Below are positions 44,357 through 55,345 of a stretch of 64,000 nt of DNA, one piece after another. Position 1 is the stretch's first letter; each line of letters opens with the position of its first letter. Location: contig NZ_AP018227.1 of the NCBI RefSeq assembly GCF_002368095.1, positions 3,381,563 through 3,445,562 of the forward strand, in the 5' to 3' direction. The position numbers and the translations under genes are program-made. The notes below the pieces were generated by a model that was given only the letters and a program-made list of their open reading frames with translations, was not told the DNA's origin and made no database searches. The stretch comes from Calothrix parasitica NIES-267 (GTDB taxonomy: Bacteria > Cyanobacteriota > Cyanobacteriia > Cyanobacteriales > Nostocaceae).

Positions 44357-45130
44357 CCTAAAGAGACTAGTACAACAGCATAGGGAAAGTTAAAATTTTT
44401 AGGTGCATTCAAAAATCAGCGCATTCCTTATATCAAAACAATTAGCGATGAAAATGGAATCGGCGCTTGAAATTCTGTTATGCTTTAAAATTACAAATAT
44501 ACAAAATTTAAAATTAATCAAAGCTGATATCGAATGCATCTTCATCAGATACTTCCACACTCAGGTACTAGATTCGCTACAGTATTTATAGTTCCCATTT
44601 AGTAGCAATAAGCAACATCTTAGCTATTTGTTTTATTTAAAATATTATTGTCAATATTGTTTGAGGCATTATTTAAAGTCTTATTTTTGAGGATGTTTTA
44701 AAATTATCGGCCGCTTTATTCCCGCGACTACACAAACGAATTATGGGCGACCTGGACTAATGAATTTTAAGCTGATGGAGACAGGTTTTACTTGTGTCAC
44801 TGCAACTTATAGTAGCCAGGAAAAGTATTTATTTTACTCAAAAAATATGCTCTTGCAGAAATGCAAAAAAGACACTCATAAACAAACTTGGTAGTTTATC
44901 TGTCTGGACAAACTACCAAATCAAATGTAAATTAAAATAACTAATTATTTTGTAATTGTAGAAAAAAAATTGTCAAAAATCACTGATTAAATATTGGTGA
45001 TTGCGAACATAAAAACTATACGTACAGCTATAATTTAAGTCTTCTCGCGAAAGTCAACAAGTCCATCACCGACGGTAAGAAATGTAAGCAGCTTTACAAA
45101 ATCGCTACAAATACTGTAAAAAGCAACTTG
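44357..45130. other. Spacer, nothing convincing
   Basis: 774 bp. A 62-codon forward frame at 44403 is not convincing. The sequence is plain AT-rich DNA apart from CGGCCGC at 44709. Confidence 0.4.
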
Positions 45131-45406
45131 CTATATCATGTAATACGCGAGGCTAAATGCAGAAACTGCAACAAGGATAGGAGCTACAACGCTAAACTCA
45201 AACTTTTTTGTTTTGAATATTTTTACACAAGACATAGGAATAATTATCGGCCAGAAGACAGTGGAGAGAAGGAACATTACAAAAGATAAAAATTTATCCT
45301 CTGGGGAAGAACTTGGATTACGTATAGTAAACCTTAGCCAATTAATGAAAAAATAGCAGGTCATTAATAAATAACTGACAATAATAGCGGATTCAATCTT
45401 GTTCAT
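45131..45406 (-). CDS. Small three-helix membrane protein
   Basis: 91 residues from the ATG chosen (MNKIESAIIVSY); AAGGAG lies about 9 bp before it, which decides the start against an upstream alternative 20 codons earlier. Three hydrophobic helices: IIVSYLLMTCYFFINWL, FLSFVMFLLSTVFWPIIIPM and VVAPILVAVSAFSLAYYMI, with a charged loop NPSSSPEDK between the first two. Looks like small cyanobacterial membrane proteins of unknown role. It stands alone between two very long spacers. Confidence 0.65.
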   Translation of the reverse strand: MNKIESAIIVSYLLMTCYFFINWLRFTIRNPSSSPEDKFLSFVMFLLSTVFWPIIIPMSCVKIFKTKKFEFSVVAPILVAVSAFSLAYYMI

Positions 45407-45466
45407 TAATGATACTCCTTGGCTATTCAAAATGAAGTCGATACGAGTGGACAATAACATTCGCAA

Positions 45467-46433
45467 TTATTCATCAAATAAGAGATAAGTCTGGGCTAAA
45501 TAACAATAGTGTTTTTGACCTCTTTCTAAATGTCTATATTTTCATTCATTCCCATCCTATGTTAATAGAATTGTGAAAACCGATAAATCCGTATTAACAC
45601 TTAATTTTATGTTGTAATTGCCAAATTTACAATCGTAAAAATTGATTGCTGCTAGCTACTAACATAACAGTTTATACGCTTATAAATCTAATTAAATTAA
45701 TCTATATCAGCATATGTACGATATTCAATTGGTTGGGATGATATAGATAAAGTATCAAGTTTTACTTAAAATTTCAAAGTCGGAAAAGTCATATAAAGAT
45801 GTTTCTATTATTACGAATATTAATCAGGATCAATGAAAAGTTGATTATTGCAACTAAGCTACAAATTTTTATTTATTTGCTAAAAATGAAAGCTGCTATT
45901 TTGTGTGAGTGTATATACTTAAAGGATTCATTTTTATTTAACGAATTAGTCTTTTGATTGTGAAAATTATTTTGCTGGTGCGAACAATAATTATAATTGA
46001 CTTTATGTCTATTTTATAAAATGGGAAATAATTTCATTTATGATTACAAGAATCAATTGATGATTTATTAGTTTTTAAGCAAATAAATTAAATAGCATTT
46101 ATCAATATATTCAATGTTTTAAGTCATACAAGCAAAAACACGATTTTAAATTTATAATCTGAATTTTCTTTAGCTAAATCTTCACTTATGCTAAATAATT
46201 AAATTAAAACTTATACAACAAAATATAAGAAGGACTTAAAGTCTTGTAAGCTTGCACTATCCAACACTAAATAACTGTGTGGAGTATACACCCTGACCCA
46301 CAAATGTAGTTCAAACGAATAGGGATTGTACTGATGGTTTACTTTGTAATCCGCTTTGGAATTACAACTACGAACTAACTACAACAGTATTAAGCCCTAC
46401 TTAAGCTAAAGAATATCGGATGTTGTAAAACTT
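45467..46433. other. Very long AT-rich spacer
   Basis: 967 bp without open frames. No hairpin, repeat or known RNA found by eye. The GCACTATCCAACACTAAATA region (46253-46273) is more mixed in composition and could hide a small RNA or a promoter, but nothing supports this further. Confidence 0.35.
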
Positions 46434-47072
46434 TTATATTTCTTCGCAACATGAATCGCTATTCTTTTTAATGTAATGTTTAATAGAATCTAGGTCTATA
46501 AAACAGTCAGCAACATCAATCAAAGATTCATTAGTCATTCCTCGCAGACTAACGAGTTCAACTCTAGCACCTTGATAAGCCACAGCATTTACAGCATAAG
46601 TCAATTCTCCATCTCCACTTACCAAAACTGCTGTATCGTAATAGGGAGATAAATTCATCATATCGACAGCAATTTCTACATGCTGATTTGATTTTCTAGA
46701 ACCATCTGGAAGTTGAATAACTTCTTTTGTTACTACACGATAACCGTTTCTACGCATCCATAATAAAAAACCTTGCTGTTTTTCATTGTGACGGTCAACC
46801 CCAGTATAGAAAAAAGCTCTTAGTAATCTTGCTTCTTTAGTTAAATAGCAAAGTAATTTGGTGTAGTCAATTTCAATCCCAAGCTGCAAAGCTGTATGAA
46901 ATAAGTTTGAACCATCAATAAAAATAGCAACTCTACCGCGACTGGAAGTAATATTTAACTGAGAAGCCGCTTGTTTTATTGGCATCTGTGTTTCTTCATC
47001 TGTAAGAATAATTTTCATCTCTTGCTTCTGTTTGTCAAATTGCGCTTCAGCGGTCAAATTTGTGACATCCAT
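46434..47072 (-). CDS. LabA-like NYN domain protein
   Basis: 212 residues with an NYN (PIN-like) nuclease domain: RVAIFIDGSNLFHTALQLGIEID (first Asp about 53), LLRAFFYTGVDRHNEKQQGFLLWMRRNGY, KSNQHVEIAVDMMNLSPYYDTAVLVSGDGELTYAVNAV with the remaining acidic residues. LabA of Synechococcus, a member of this family, acts in negative feedback of KaiC output, and LabA-type proteins are common in cyanobacteria. It is tempting to connect it to the kai genes 46 kb away, but the family is large and many members have no clock role. The N-terminal 40 residues are a variable region. Confidence 0.87.
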   Translation of the reverse strand: MDVTNLTAEAQFDKQKQEMKIILTDEETQMPIKQAASQLNITSSRGRVAIFIDGSNLFHTALQLGIEIDYTKLLCYLTKEARLLRAFFYTGVDRHNEKQQGFLLWMRRNGYRVVTKEVIQLPDGSRKSNQHVEIAVDMMNLSPYYDTAVLVSGDGELTYAVNAVAYQGARVELVSLRGMTNESLIDVADCFIDLDSIKHYIKKNSDSCCEEI

Positions 47073-48036
47073 GATTCTTGATTTTTATCAATGATTTTAG
47101 TCATGAAAATGAATGAAATTGTCATAAAAAAACAATTAATGCTATTTATTCAAAATAAATAGATGAGTATTGATTCTATAAATGCAAGAGTAATTTTTAC
47201 ATATATTCTTAGTTATTAATGCCAAAATTACTATGAATCAAATAATATGCAGGTTCAGTAATTGTTAATCGATTGCTTTAGCTAGATATTCTACATAAAT
47301 TCATTTTAACTAAACTTTGATTTGGTTCTACACAACCTAAATTATTTTGACTTCAATTGGAAAGTATAATCGTCACAAATAAATAATTCATTAATAAAAA
47401 AAGTAAAATGAATCACATTATTTATGAAAAAATTATACTGACCCATATTTTTGATTGATAATAATCGTACTCTTTAAATTGAAGCGAAAATAAAAACGTG
47501 CATGTTTTGATTTTCTTTAATTCGCATTATTTGATTTAAGTAATTTTCTACACAAATAAGTAATACTTGCTCTCAGAAATGATTCTGAAGTGTATTATTT
47601 TTTTTAGATTAATTATTCAATCTACGTAATTATATTCGTGAATAGCTAACTGTATCCGGAGATTAAAAACAAGATTATTAGAGTTAAATACATTATCTTA
47701 GAGTAAAAGCTAGATAAATATTATTAGTGGGTTTTTTTGATATAAATTTCATTTACACAGCTATAATTTTCTAAAACTTTCCAATTATACAAAGCTACTG
47801 TGCAAAACGAATGTAAACTGTATTGCATACTCTCTTTATTTTCGTATAGTTATATAGTATTTGTTGATAAATATCTACTTTTATAGCTCAGATGCAGTTA
47901 GGGAGCTAAATTATAGCAATTTTATGATAATAGCTATATCTTTAATTAATTAGTTATTAACAACACATTTTAAACCTCTTCTTACATAGTAGAAGAGGTT
48001 TAGATAAAGTCTAGGAACTATTTTTTTGACCAAGAA
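47073..48036. other. Very long AT-rich spacer
   Basis: 964 bp without a gene, similar in character to 45467-46433. The only structured piece is the hairpin at 47972-48001. Confidence 0.4.
47972..48001 (-). terminator. Hairpin after the NADAR gene
   Basis: Perfect 11-bp stem AAACCTCTTCT with AGAAGAGGTTT around an 8-base loop, 36 bp past the stop. The U-tract is poor, so termination is likely but not certain. Confidence 0.6.
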
Positions 48037-48504
48037 TTAATTTGCAATTACTTTCATAGAAAGTATACGAAGTTCTTCTCGTACACTCATTAATATTTTT
48101 CCTAAATGGTTTTGTCCGGTTTTATTTTCACCACAACCCCAAAAATAATCATTTGGTGAATCTTCTACAAGCAACATATCACCAGTGGAAAGCAAGACTT
48201 CTTTGATATCGGAATGAGTCGAAAACTTTTCTAGTACAGCTTTTCGCATAATTCGAGTTTTCACTACTTCCCAATCAGAGCGTATTTGATGGGTTGAACA
48301 TCTTCCTAAAGCAGCAGCTTCTTCTGGGGTGGAAGCTTGATGAATCATAGGAATTATGTCTTCTGATGGACTTCCAGCATATTTTTGTGCTTGATAATAA
48401 TGCTCCACTGTTGGCCAGAAAGTATTCTGCATTTCAATCGAGTGGAGGGAAAAGTTAGAAAAACAACCATAGGGTTGCCAAACTTTGTAGAAATATATAG
48501 TCAT
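48037..48504 (-). CDS. NADAR family N-glycosidase-like protein
   Basis: 155-residue NADAR (YbiA/RibX-like) protein: YGCFSNFSLHSIEM at the start, the signature TFWPTVEHYYQAQKYAGS with the catalytic-type Glu, REMRKAVLEKF-like helix (RIMRKAVLEKF) and a GCGENKTGQNHLGKILMSVREEL end. Known members cleave N-glycosidic bonds, removing riboflavin intermediates or ADP-ribose from guanine bases. No DarT-like or riboflavin gene lies alongside, so the substrate is open. Length is normal; it appears intact. Confidence 0.9.
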   Translation of the reverse strand: MTIYFYKVWQPYGCFSNFSLHSIEMQNTFWPTVEHYYQAQKYAGSPSEDIIPMIHQASTPEEAAALGRCSTHQIRSDWEVVKTRIMRKAVLEKFSTHSDIKEVLLSTGDMLLVEDSPNDYFWGCGENKTGQNHLGKILMSVREELRILSMKVIAN

Positions 48505-48644
48505 ATGAAAACTGCTGTTTAATATACCACTTCTATGATGCCTGTAGATGTTAACAGCTTGCTTGTTAAATTCAAATTTATTCTTCTTTTACAACCTATA
48601 GACAGAAGTTCTTTTCTCAACCAAAGCTTTACCGTGAAAGGTAA

Positions 48645-49157
48645 ATGTCTATAGGTTTATATATTATGGATTCGTCATTAGCAAGCAACCAGCGTAAACC
48701 GCTGATTTTAGCCGGAATCTGCTTGGGTATAGGATTGGGAGGATTTTTTGATGGAATTGTACTGCATCAAATCCTCCAATGGCATCATATGTTAAGTGAT
48801 GTAAAGCCTTTAACTAATCGCTCCAATGTAGATTTAAACGTACTTGCTGATGGGATATTCCACGTTTTCGACTACGTGATGACTATTGTAGGAGTTGTAT
48901 TGTTATGGAAAGTTGCAAAACGTGACGACGTTCCTTGGTCATCCAAAACCTTTTTTGGCTCAATTTTAATTGGTATTGGCTTATTTGATTTTGTTGAAGG
49001 ATTAATCGACCATCAAATTCTTGGAGTTCACCACGTTAAACCCGGACCAAATGAATTTGCTTGGGACATGGGATTTTTAGCTTTGGGTTTGTCTCTTATA
49101 GTTATTGGTTGGGTAATATTGCAAAATACCAAATCAACCGTAGATAGCCAAAAGTGA
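48645..49157 (+). CDS. DUF2243 membrane protein
   Basis: 170 residues (or 163 from the inner ATG, MDSSLASNQ). Four TM helices: LILAGICLGIGLGGFFDGIVLHQILQWHHM, FHVFDYVMTIVGVVLLW, GSILIGIGLFDFVEGLIDHQIL and MGFLALGLSLIVIGWVIL. The His/Asp-rich motifs GFFDGIVLHQILQWHH and VEGLIDHQILGVHHVK are the DUF2243 signature and could bind a metal or heme inside the membrane. Function unknown. AAAGG precedes the first ATG by three bases, so both starts remain possible. Confidence 0.85.
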   Translation: MSIGLYIMDSSLASNQRKPLILAGICLGIGLGGFFDGIVLHQILQWHHMLSDVKPLTNRSNVDLNVLADGIFHVFDYVMTIVGVVLLWKVAKRDDVPWSSKTFFGSILIGIGLFDFVEGLIDHQILGVHHVKPGPNEFAWDMGFLALGLSLIVIGWVILQNTKSTVDSQK

Positions 49158-49336
49158 ATAATCAGAAGTTAGGAGTTATGAGTTAGTTTAGTAATTATCT
49201 CTACCCTTTCTTCTCTTCTCTTCTCCCCATCTCAAGTATTTTTAATTTTAATTTCAGAAAATCACACACATCACAGCAAATACATGTTTAACTATTTTAT
49301 GAATTAGGATTATGAAATTTATTAAAAGATAAAACC

Positions 49337-49846
49337 ATGATAAAACTTCTACCTACTGAAAAATTTACAATTACGACTCATCTCAGACCCGATAGAGTTG
49401 AAGATAAATTATCTAATTTTGTTGATCCGTATAAGATAATCCGATTTAGTTTTCCCTTCGCTCCACCACCAGATAAACCTTATGAAGGTACGATTGGAAA
49501 TAGCTTATTTAAGATTCAAAGATTTTCTAGATATAAAAAAAGAAATAGCTTACCTGTCATTGAGGGGACAATATCTCCGCACGAAAGGGGAAGTCTCATA
49601 AATGTGACAATTAAGCCTAATAAAATTTTTCAGTTCTTTATGTCGGTATTTCCTTTTTTTTATATATCTATTTGTATGGTTGTCGGCTTAAGTTTTTTGC
49701 TGCACGGAGATAATGATGCAAGAAGTATAGGAATATTACTTTTATTATCTCCTCTATGGATGGCAATCGTATCATTTTTCATAATTAAATCTTTTAAATC
49801 GGATTTGCAAAAAGATAAAAGTTTTTTGTTAGAAATATTTAAGTAA
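49337..49846 (+). CDS. Hypothetical protein with two C-terminal TM helices
   Basis: 169 residues. A soluble, Lys/Arg-rich N-terminal part (about 1-95) with GNSLFKIQRFSRYKKRNS and VIEGTISPHERGSLINVTIKP is followed by two TM helices (FFMSVFPFFYISICMVVGLSFLL and IGILLLLSPLWMAIVSFFII) and a Lys-rich tail. Resembles small cyanobacterial membrane proteins, without a named family. The gene ends 10 bp before the 29-unit STRR array. Confidence 0.6.
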   Translation: MIKLLPTEKFTITTHLRPDRVEDKLSNFVDPYKIIRFSFPFAPPPDKPYEGTIGNSLFKIQRFSRYKKRNSLPVIEGTISPHERGSLINVTIKPNKIFQFFMSVFPFFYISICMVVGLSFLLHGDNDARSIGILLLLSPLWMAIVSFFIIKSFKSDLQKDKSFLLEIFK

Positions 49847-49856
49847 TTAAGTATAG

Positions 49857-50059
49857 GGAATTAGGAATTAGGAATTAGGAGTTAGGAGTTAGGAGTTAGG
49901 AGTTAGGAGTTAGGAGTTAGGAGTTAGGAGTTAGGAGTTAGGAGTTAGGAGTTAGGAGTTAGGAGTTAGGAGTTAGGAGTTAGGAGTTAGGAGTTAGGAG
50001 TTAGGAGTTAGGAGTTAGGAGTTAGGAGTTAGGAGTTAGGAGTTAGGAGTTAGGAGTTA
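49857..50059. repeat. 29-unit perfect heptamer array (GGAATTA x3, GGAGTTA x26)
   Basis: 203 bp that consist of exactly 29 contiguous 7-bp units: three GGAATTA followed by twenty-six GGAGTTA, with no interruption. By far the longest and purest STRR in the window. It lies between the membrane protein gene and the convergent WecA-type gene. Confidence 0.97.
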
Positions 50060-50121
50060 ATTATTCTTCACCTTCCCCTAGTCTCCTTGTCTCCTTGTCT
50101 CCTAGTCTCCTATCCCCTAAC

Positions 50122-51207
50122 TCAAGCATTTTGCATTTTCCGCCAAATCGTGAAGGCTAAAAGTACCATAATTGAGATAGTAGTAGCAATAATGACTTCC
50201 GGAGGCATTTTTCGTATAGTCATTCCCAACCAGTTGCAGGCTAAAGTTATTCCCCACAGGATAAGTGCTGCACGTCTCTGGGATAAACCCCAAGCTAATA
50301 AGCGATGGTGCAAATGGTCTTTTCCTGGGGTACTTAAGGGATTTTTGCCTGCTGCTAAACGCCGTACAAAAACTTGGGTAGTATCCAGTACCGGCAATAG
50401 AAGAAATGCAACTGGGGGCAATATTGATAACACTGTAGTTATTTGTAATTCACCTAAAATACTGGTGGCGGCTAATACATAACCAAAAAAATATGCTCCG
50501 GCATCACCCATAATAATTTTTGATGGATGGAAATTGTGGCGCAAAAAGCCCAATGCAGAACCACCTAAAGCTGCTAAGACTAAAGTAGCTGCGGCACGAT
50601 TGTAAGACTGAGCGGAAACAGCCAACAAGCTCATCGCGGTGATAAAGCTAACTCCTCCCGCTAAACCATCCATACCATCCATCAAATTAATCGCATTGGT
50701 AATTCCTACCACCCACAGTACCGTCAGCAATGTTGAGAGCGTAGAATCGATAGGAATATTGGAAGTTAAAGTTAAATCAAAACCAATATCGTTAGCAACC
50801 AGTAAAAGCGCTGTTAAAATTTGCACTAACAATCGAAAAGAAGCGGGTAAGCCGAATTGGTCGTCAATGAAACCTACCAATACCAGTATTGAACCGCCCA
50901 GCAACACGGTTAAAACTTGTGCTAATACATTTTCTAATTCAATTGGTCGTAATAAACTAGCAAGAGTCACAGCGGCAATTACTCCTGCATAAATTGCTAA
51001 TCCTCCCGCATTCGGTAAAGGTTCTTTGTTTAAACGTCTGGCATTTGGCTGGTCTGCCCAACCTACCCGTAAAGCAAATTTACGTATTCGGGGAATTAAA
51101 TTCCAGCTAAGCACCAAAGCTAATAAAAACGTAAACACTACTGCCAACCAGCCGGAACCGCTGGGGTTGGCAATACCGAGAGATTCTAGGGAACTGTGTA
51201 TATTCAT
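50122..51207 (-). CDS. WecA/MraY-type undecaprenyl-phosphate sugar-1-phosphate transferase (GT4)
   Basis: 361-residue polytopic enzyme of the polyprenol-phosphate N-acetylhexosamine-1-phosphate transferase family, which starts teichoic-acid, O-antigen or polysaccharide glycans. Eleven helices; Asp-rich loops DDQFGLPASFRLL and NAINLMDGMDGLAGG, then the GDAGAYFFGYVLA motif and a C-terminal HHRLLAWG with His residues of the HIHH type. More like WecA/TagO than MraY. Divergent from groEL across 157 bp. Start region SGSGWLAVVFTFLLALV is helix one. Confidence 0.92.
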   Translation of the reverse strand: MNIHSSLESLGIANPSGSGWLAVVFTFLLALVLSWNLIPRIRKFALRVGWADQPNARRLNKEPLPNAGGLAIYAGVIAAVTLASLLRPIELENVLAQVLTVLLGGSILVLVGFIDDQFGLPASFRLLVQILTALLLVANDIGFDLTLTSNIPIDSTLSTLLTVLWVVGITNAINLMDGMDGLAGGVSFITAMSLLAVSAQSYNRAAATLVLAALGGSALGFLRHNFHPSKIIMGDAGAYFFGYVLAATSILGELQITTVLSILPPVAFLLLPVLDTTQVFVRRLAAGKNPLSTPGKDHLHHRLLAWGLSQRRAALILWGITLACNWLGMTIRKMPPEVIIATTISIMVLLAFTIWRKMQNA

Positions 51208-51305
51208 CTCCCGATTCCTTTATTACTGCCAGTATCTATCACTATCGACAACTGTATATTAATCATTTTTGCTGTCAATATCTGTAATCTAAACAGCTTG
51301 CATTG

Positions 51306-53050
<1,745 letters not shown>

Positions 53051-53456
53051 ATTTGGTTAGTGGTTAGGAGTTAGAAATTAGGAGTTAGGAGTTAGGAGTT
53101 AACTGGCGAATACAATTCGCGGCTACACAAGCCAAACCCACCTGCGTGGGTTAAAAATTGAGAAATCAATAGTCCACGCAGGTGGTGAGACTAGTTTGGG
53201 GTGTCGGTTTCCGGAGCCATTGCGGTCTTGGGGTCTCCCCAAGTAGAGCAAATGGCGTTCCCCAAAACTAGCGGTCTAAGACTATCGTCTCGCTTCGCTA
53301 ACGCAGCGTCTCTCGTTAGCGCAGCGTGTCCGATAGGACATAGAGAGATACCCGTTCACGCGGAGCGTGCGGCTCAGGGACTTTGCTTGTGTAGAAGCGG
53401 TTTCAACCGCCGATTAATTTTTTAACAACTATCAACTAACAACCAACAACTAATAA
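53051..53456. repeat. Composite palindromic repeat region
   Basis: 406 bp. After an STRR (53056-53101, GTTAGGA) come several palindromes: CCCACCTGCGTGGG and CCACGCAGGTGG (53140-53185), a large hairpin CTAGTTTGGGG...CCCCAAAACTAG (53190-53271) with an inner TTGGGGTCTCCCCAA, and CGTTAGCG-type inverted repeats (53295-53325). Fragments recur elsewhere in the window (22738, 25409). Confidence 0.75.
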
Positions 53457-54098
53457 CTAAATCCCTAAATTCTCTTTAGCCCAAAGGGCGGCTTGGGTTC
53501 TATCTCTTAACCCGAGTCGCCCTAAAATTTGGGTAACATAGTTTTTTACAGTTCCTTCGCTGAGGTATAAAGTTTTAGAAATCTCTCGATTACTTTTCCC
53601 TTGAGATATTAAAGTTAATACTTCTAATTCTCTTTCGGTTAATTTTTCTTGAATATCGTTTTCTTTAACTGGAATTGGCGGACGTAGTTGAGCAAATACT
53701 TTAGGTGCAATAGTTGGTCCTAACTGAGAATGTCCTTGATGTATCGCGTGGATTGCAGCAGCTAATTGGGGTGCAGGAGTATTTTTGAGTAGATAACCCA
53801 AAGCCCCAGCTTGTAAAGATTGCCAAATATATTCATCTTCATCGAAAGTTGTCAGCACCAGAATTTTTATCCAAGGGAACTGTTGATGAATCTCGCGAGT
53901 TGCGGCCACTCCATCGCAAACAGGCATTCGCACGTCCATGAGAATTACATCGGGTTGCAGTTTTTGGGTAAGAGAAATAGCTTCATTACCGTGATTGGCT
54001 TGCCCTACAATTTCAATATCTTCCTCTAACGACAGCAAAGACGCTAATCCCTGGCGAAATAGCGGTTGGTCATCTGCTAACAACAGCCGAATCATCAT
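53457..54098 (-). CDS. NarL/FixJ-type response regulator
   Basis: 213 residues. The receiver (1-120) has the acidic pair LLADDQPLFRQGL, phospho-acceptor Asp55 in VILMDVRMPVCDG, Thr in VLTTFDEDEY and Lys in YLLKNTP. A LuxR-type HTH (about 150-213) follows: LTERELEVLTLISQGKSNREISKTLYLSEGTVKNYV. The likely partner is the DesK/NarX-type kinase at 56089-57282 on the same strand, with a sulfurtransferase and a LuxR gene between. DNA-binding output; target unknown. Confidence 0.92.
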   Translation of the reverse strand: MMIRLLLADDQPLFRQGLASLLSLEEDIEIVGQANHGNEAISLTQKLQPDVILMDVRMPVCDGVAATREIHQQFPWIKILVLTTFDEDEYIWQSLQAGALGYLLKNTPAPQLAAAIHAIHQGHSQLGPTIAPKVFAQLRPPIPVKENDIQEKLTERELEVLTLISQGKSNREISKTLYLSEGTVKNYVTQILGRLGLRDRTQAALWAKENLGI

Positions 54099-54199
54099 AT
54101 TATTTAATTTCGGAGATGCTTTTTTTTAAGTATGGCAATCTTTGAATCTTGTTCCCGATGTTTGTAGTTATGTTAAGGAATTGGTAGTTGGACATTGGG

Positions 54200-54296
54200 C
54201 ATTAGTAAGAAATTAATTACTTACTACTTACTACTTACTACTTGCTACTTACTACTTACTACTTGCTACTTACTACTTGCTACTTACTACTTACTC
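54200..54296. repeat. STRR tract (TACTACT/TACTTGC)
   Basis: About twelve heptamers TACTACT, TACTTAC and TACTTGC. They overlap the 3' end of the sulfurtransferase gene and contain its stop codon. Confidence 0.88.
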
Positions 54297-55117
54297 TCAG
54301 CCTCATATCTTCGGCTCCACTCGCTCCAGGAACCATCATAATTACGTACATTGGGATAACCCAGTAAATATTTTAAAACAAACCAGGTATGTGCAGAACG
54401 GCCACCGACAGCACAGTAAGGAATTATTTTTTTATTTGCTGTAATACCCTTACTTTCATACATTTGACGTAATTCTTCTATCGGCTTCAAAGTTCCATCT
54501 TCATTCAAAGCAGATTCGTAATAAATATGTACCGAACTTGGAATATGTCCCCCGCGTTCGCCGTTTTCTGGAGGTTTATCGTAAAACCATTCACCACTGT
54601 ATTCTTGAGGGGTTCTTACATCTAAAATTACGCTGTCTTGTTGGTTAATAGAGTTGCGAACATCTTCAAACAGCACTCGTAAATTACCATCTGCTTCTTG
54701 AGCGGAATAGTGAGTCGGATTCGCGACATTTTCGAGCGATGCTAACGGACGTTTTTCTGCTACCCATTTGTTACGTCCACCATCAAGAATTCTTACATCT
54801 TGATGACCGAAAATTTTCAACAACCAGAAAATCCATCCTCCTACACCAGCAAGTTCACCGTAGACAATTACGGTTGAGTCATTTGTAATCCCGGAGCGCG
54901 AAAGTAATGTTTCAATATTTGCTTTGTCAAAGTTAACTGTAAAATTGGGAAGTATTAAATCGATAAATGGATTCCAAACGACAGTTCCAGGAATAACCTG
55001 ACTGGGTATTGCTTGAGGATTTGTAACAACTTCAACTATACAAACCTTCTCATCGGTTAAGTGTTCGGTAAGCCATTGAGTATCTACAAGTACTTCGGGG
55101 TGAGCATAGTTAGACAT
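54287..55117 (-). CDS. Sulfurtransferase (two-domain rhodanese)
   Basis: 276 residues from MSNYAHPEVLVDTQWL, the usual start for this family; the longer frame with 21 extra residues is less likely. N-terminal inactive rhodanese domain (about 8-125, DTQWLTEHLTDEKVCIVEV, IVYGELAGVGGWIFWLLKIFGH), C-terminal domain (about 155-276) with VILDVRTPQEYSGEW and the active loop PYCAVGGRSAHTW (Cys235). It transfers sulfane sulfur from thiosulfate or 3-mercaptopyruvate to cyanide or thiols. A loop of CxxxGxRS type suggests thiosulfate use. It is between a regulator and a GAF-LuxR gene. Confidence 0.9.
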   Translation of the reverse strand: MSNYAHPEVLVDTQWLTEHLTDEKVCIVEVVTNPQAIPSQVIPGTVVWNPFIDLILPNFTVNFDKANIETLLSRSGITNDSTVIVYGELAGVGGWIFWLLKIFGHQDVRILDGGRNKWVAEKRPLASLENVANPTHYSAQEADGNLRVLFEDVRNSINQQDSVILDVRTPQEYSGEWFYDKPPENGERGGHIPSSVHIYYESALNEDGTLKPIEELRQMYESKGITANKKIIPYCAVGGRSAHTWFVLKYLLGYPNVRNYDGSWSEWSRRYEAESK

Positions 55118-55345
55118 TGTTTTGTTTCCATATGTTTTAGGTTCGTAGTTGCGCTTACTCTCTGAGAAAGCTCCGCTCATAGCGCCAAACAGTTAAGTGT
55201 TTTAAGGGATAAAGTTGAATTGGCACTGCTGTGTTGGCTATGCAGTTGATTTGGCGCTAAAGCGCAACTACAAACTATAAATTAAAATTGAATCATAGCT
55301 ATGCATAGTCCTCTTTCGGGTACAGTTTGTACTCAAATCTGAAAA

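Noticed and set aside
44403-44591. 62-codon frame upstream of the PAS/GAF kinase
   Set aside because: No Shine-Dalgarno, no family; Ile/Leu/Lys-rich composition like random AT-rich DNA.
49857-50059. Possible CRISPR array
   Set aside because: The repeats are 7 bp and contiguous, with no spacers; this is an STRR.
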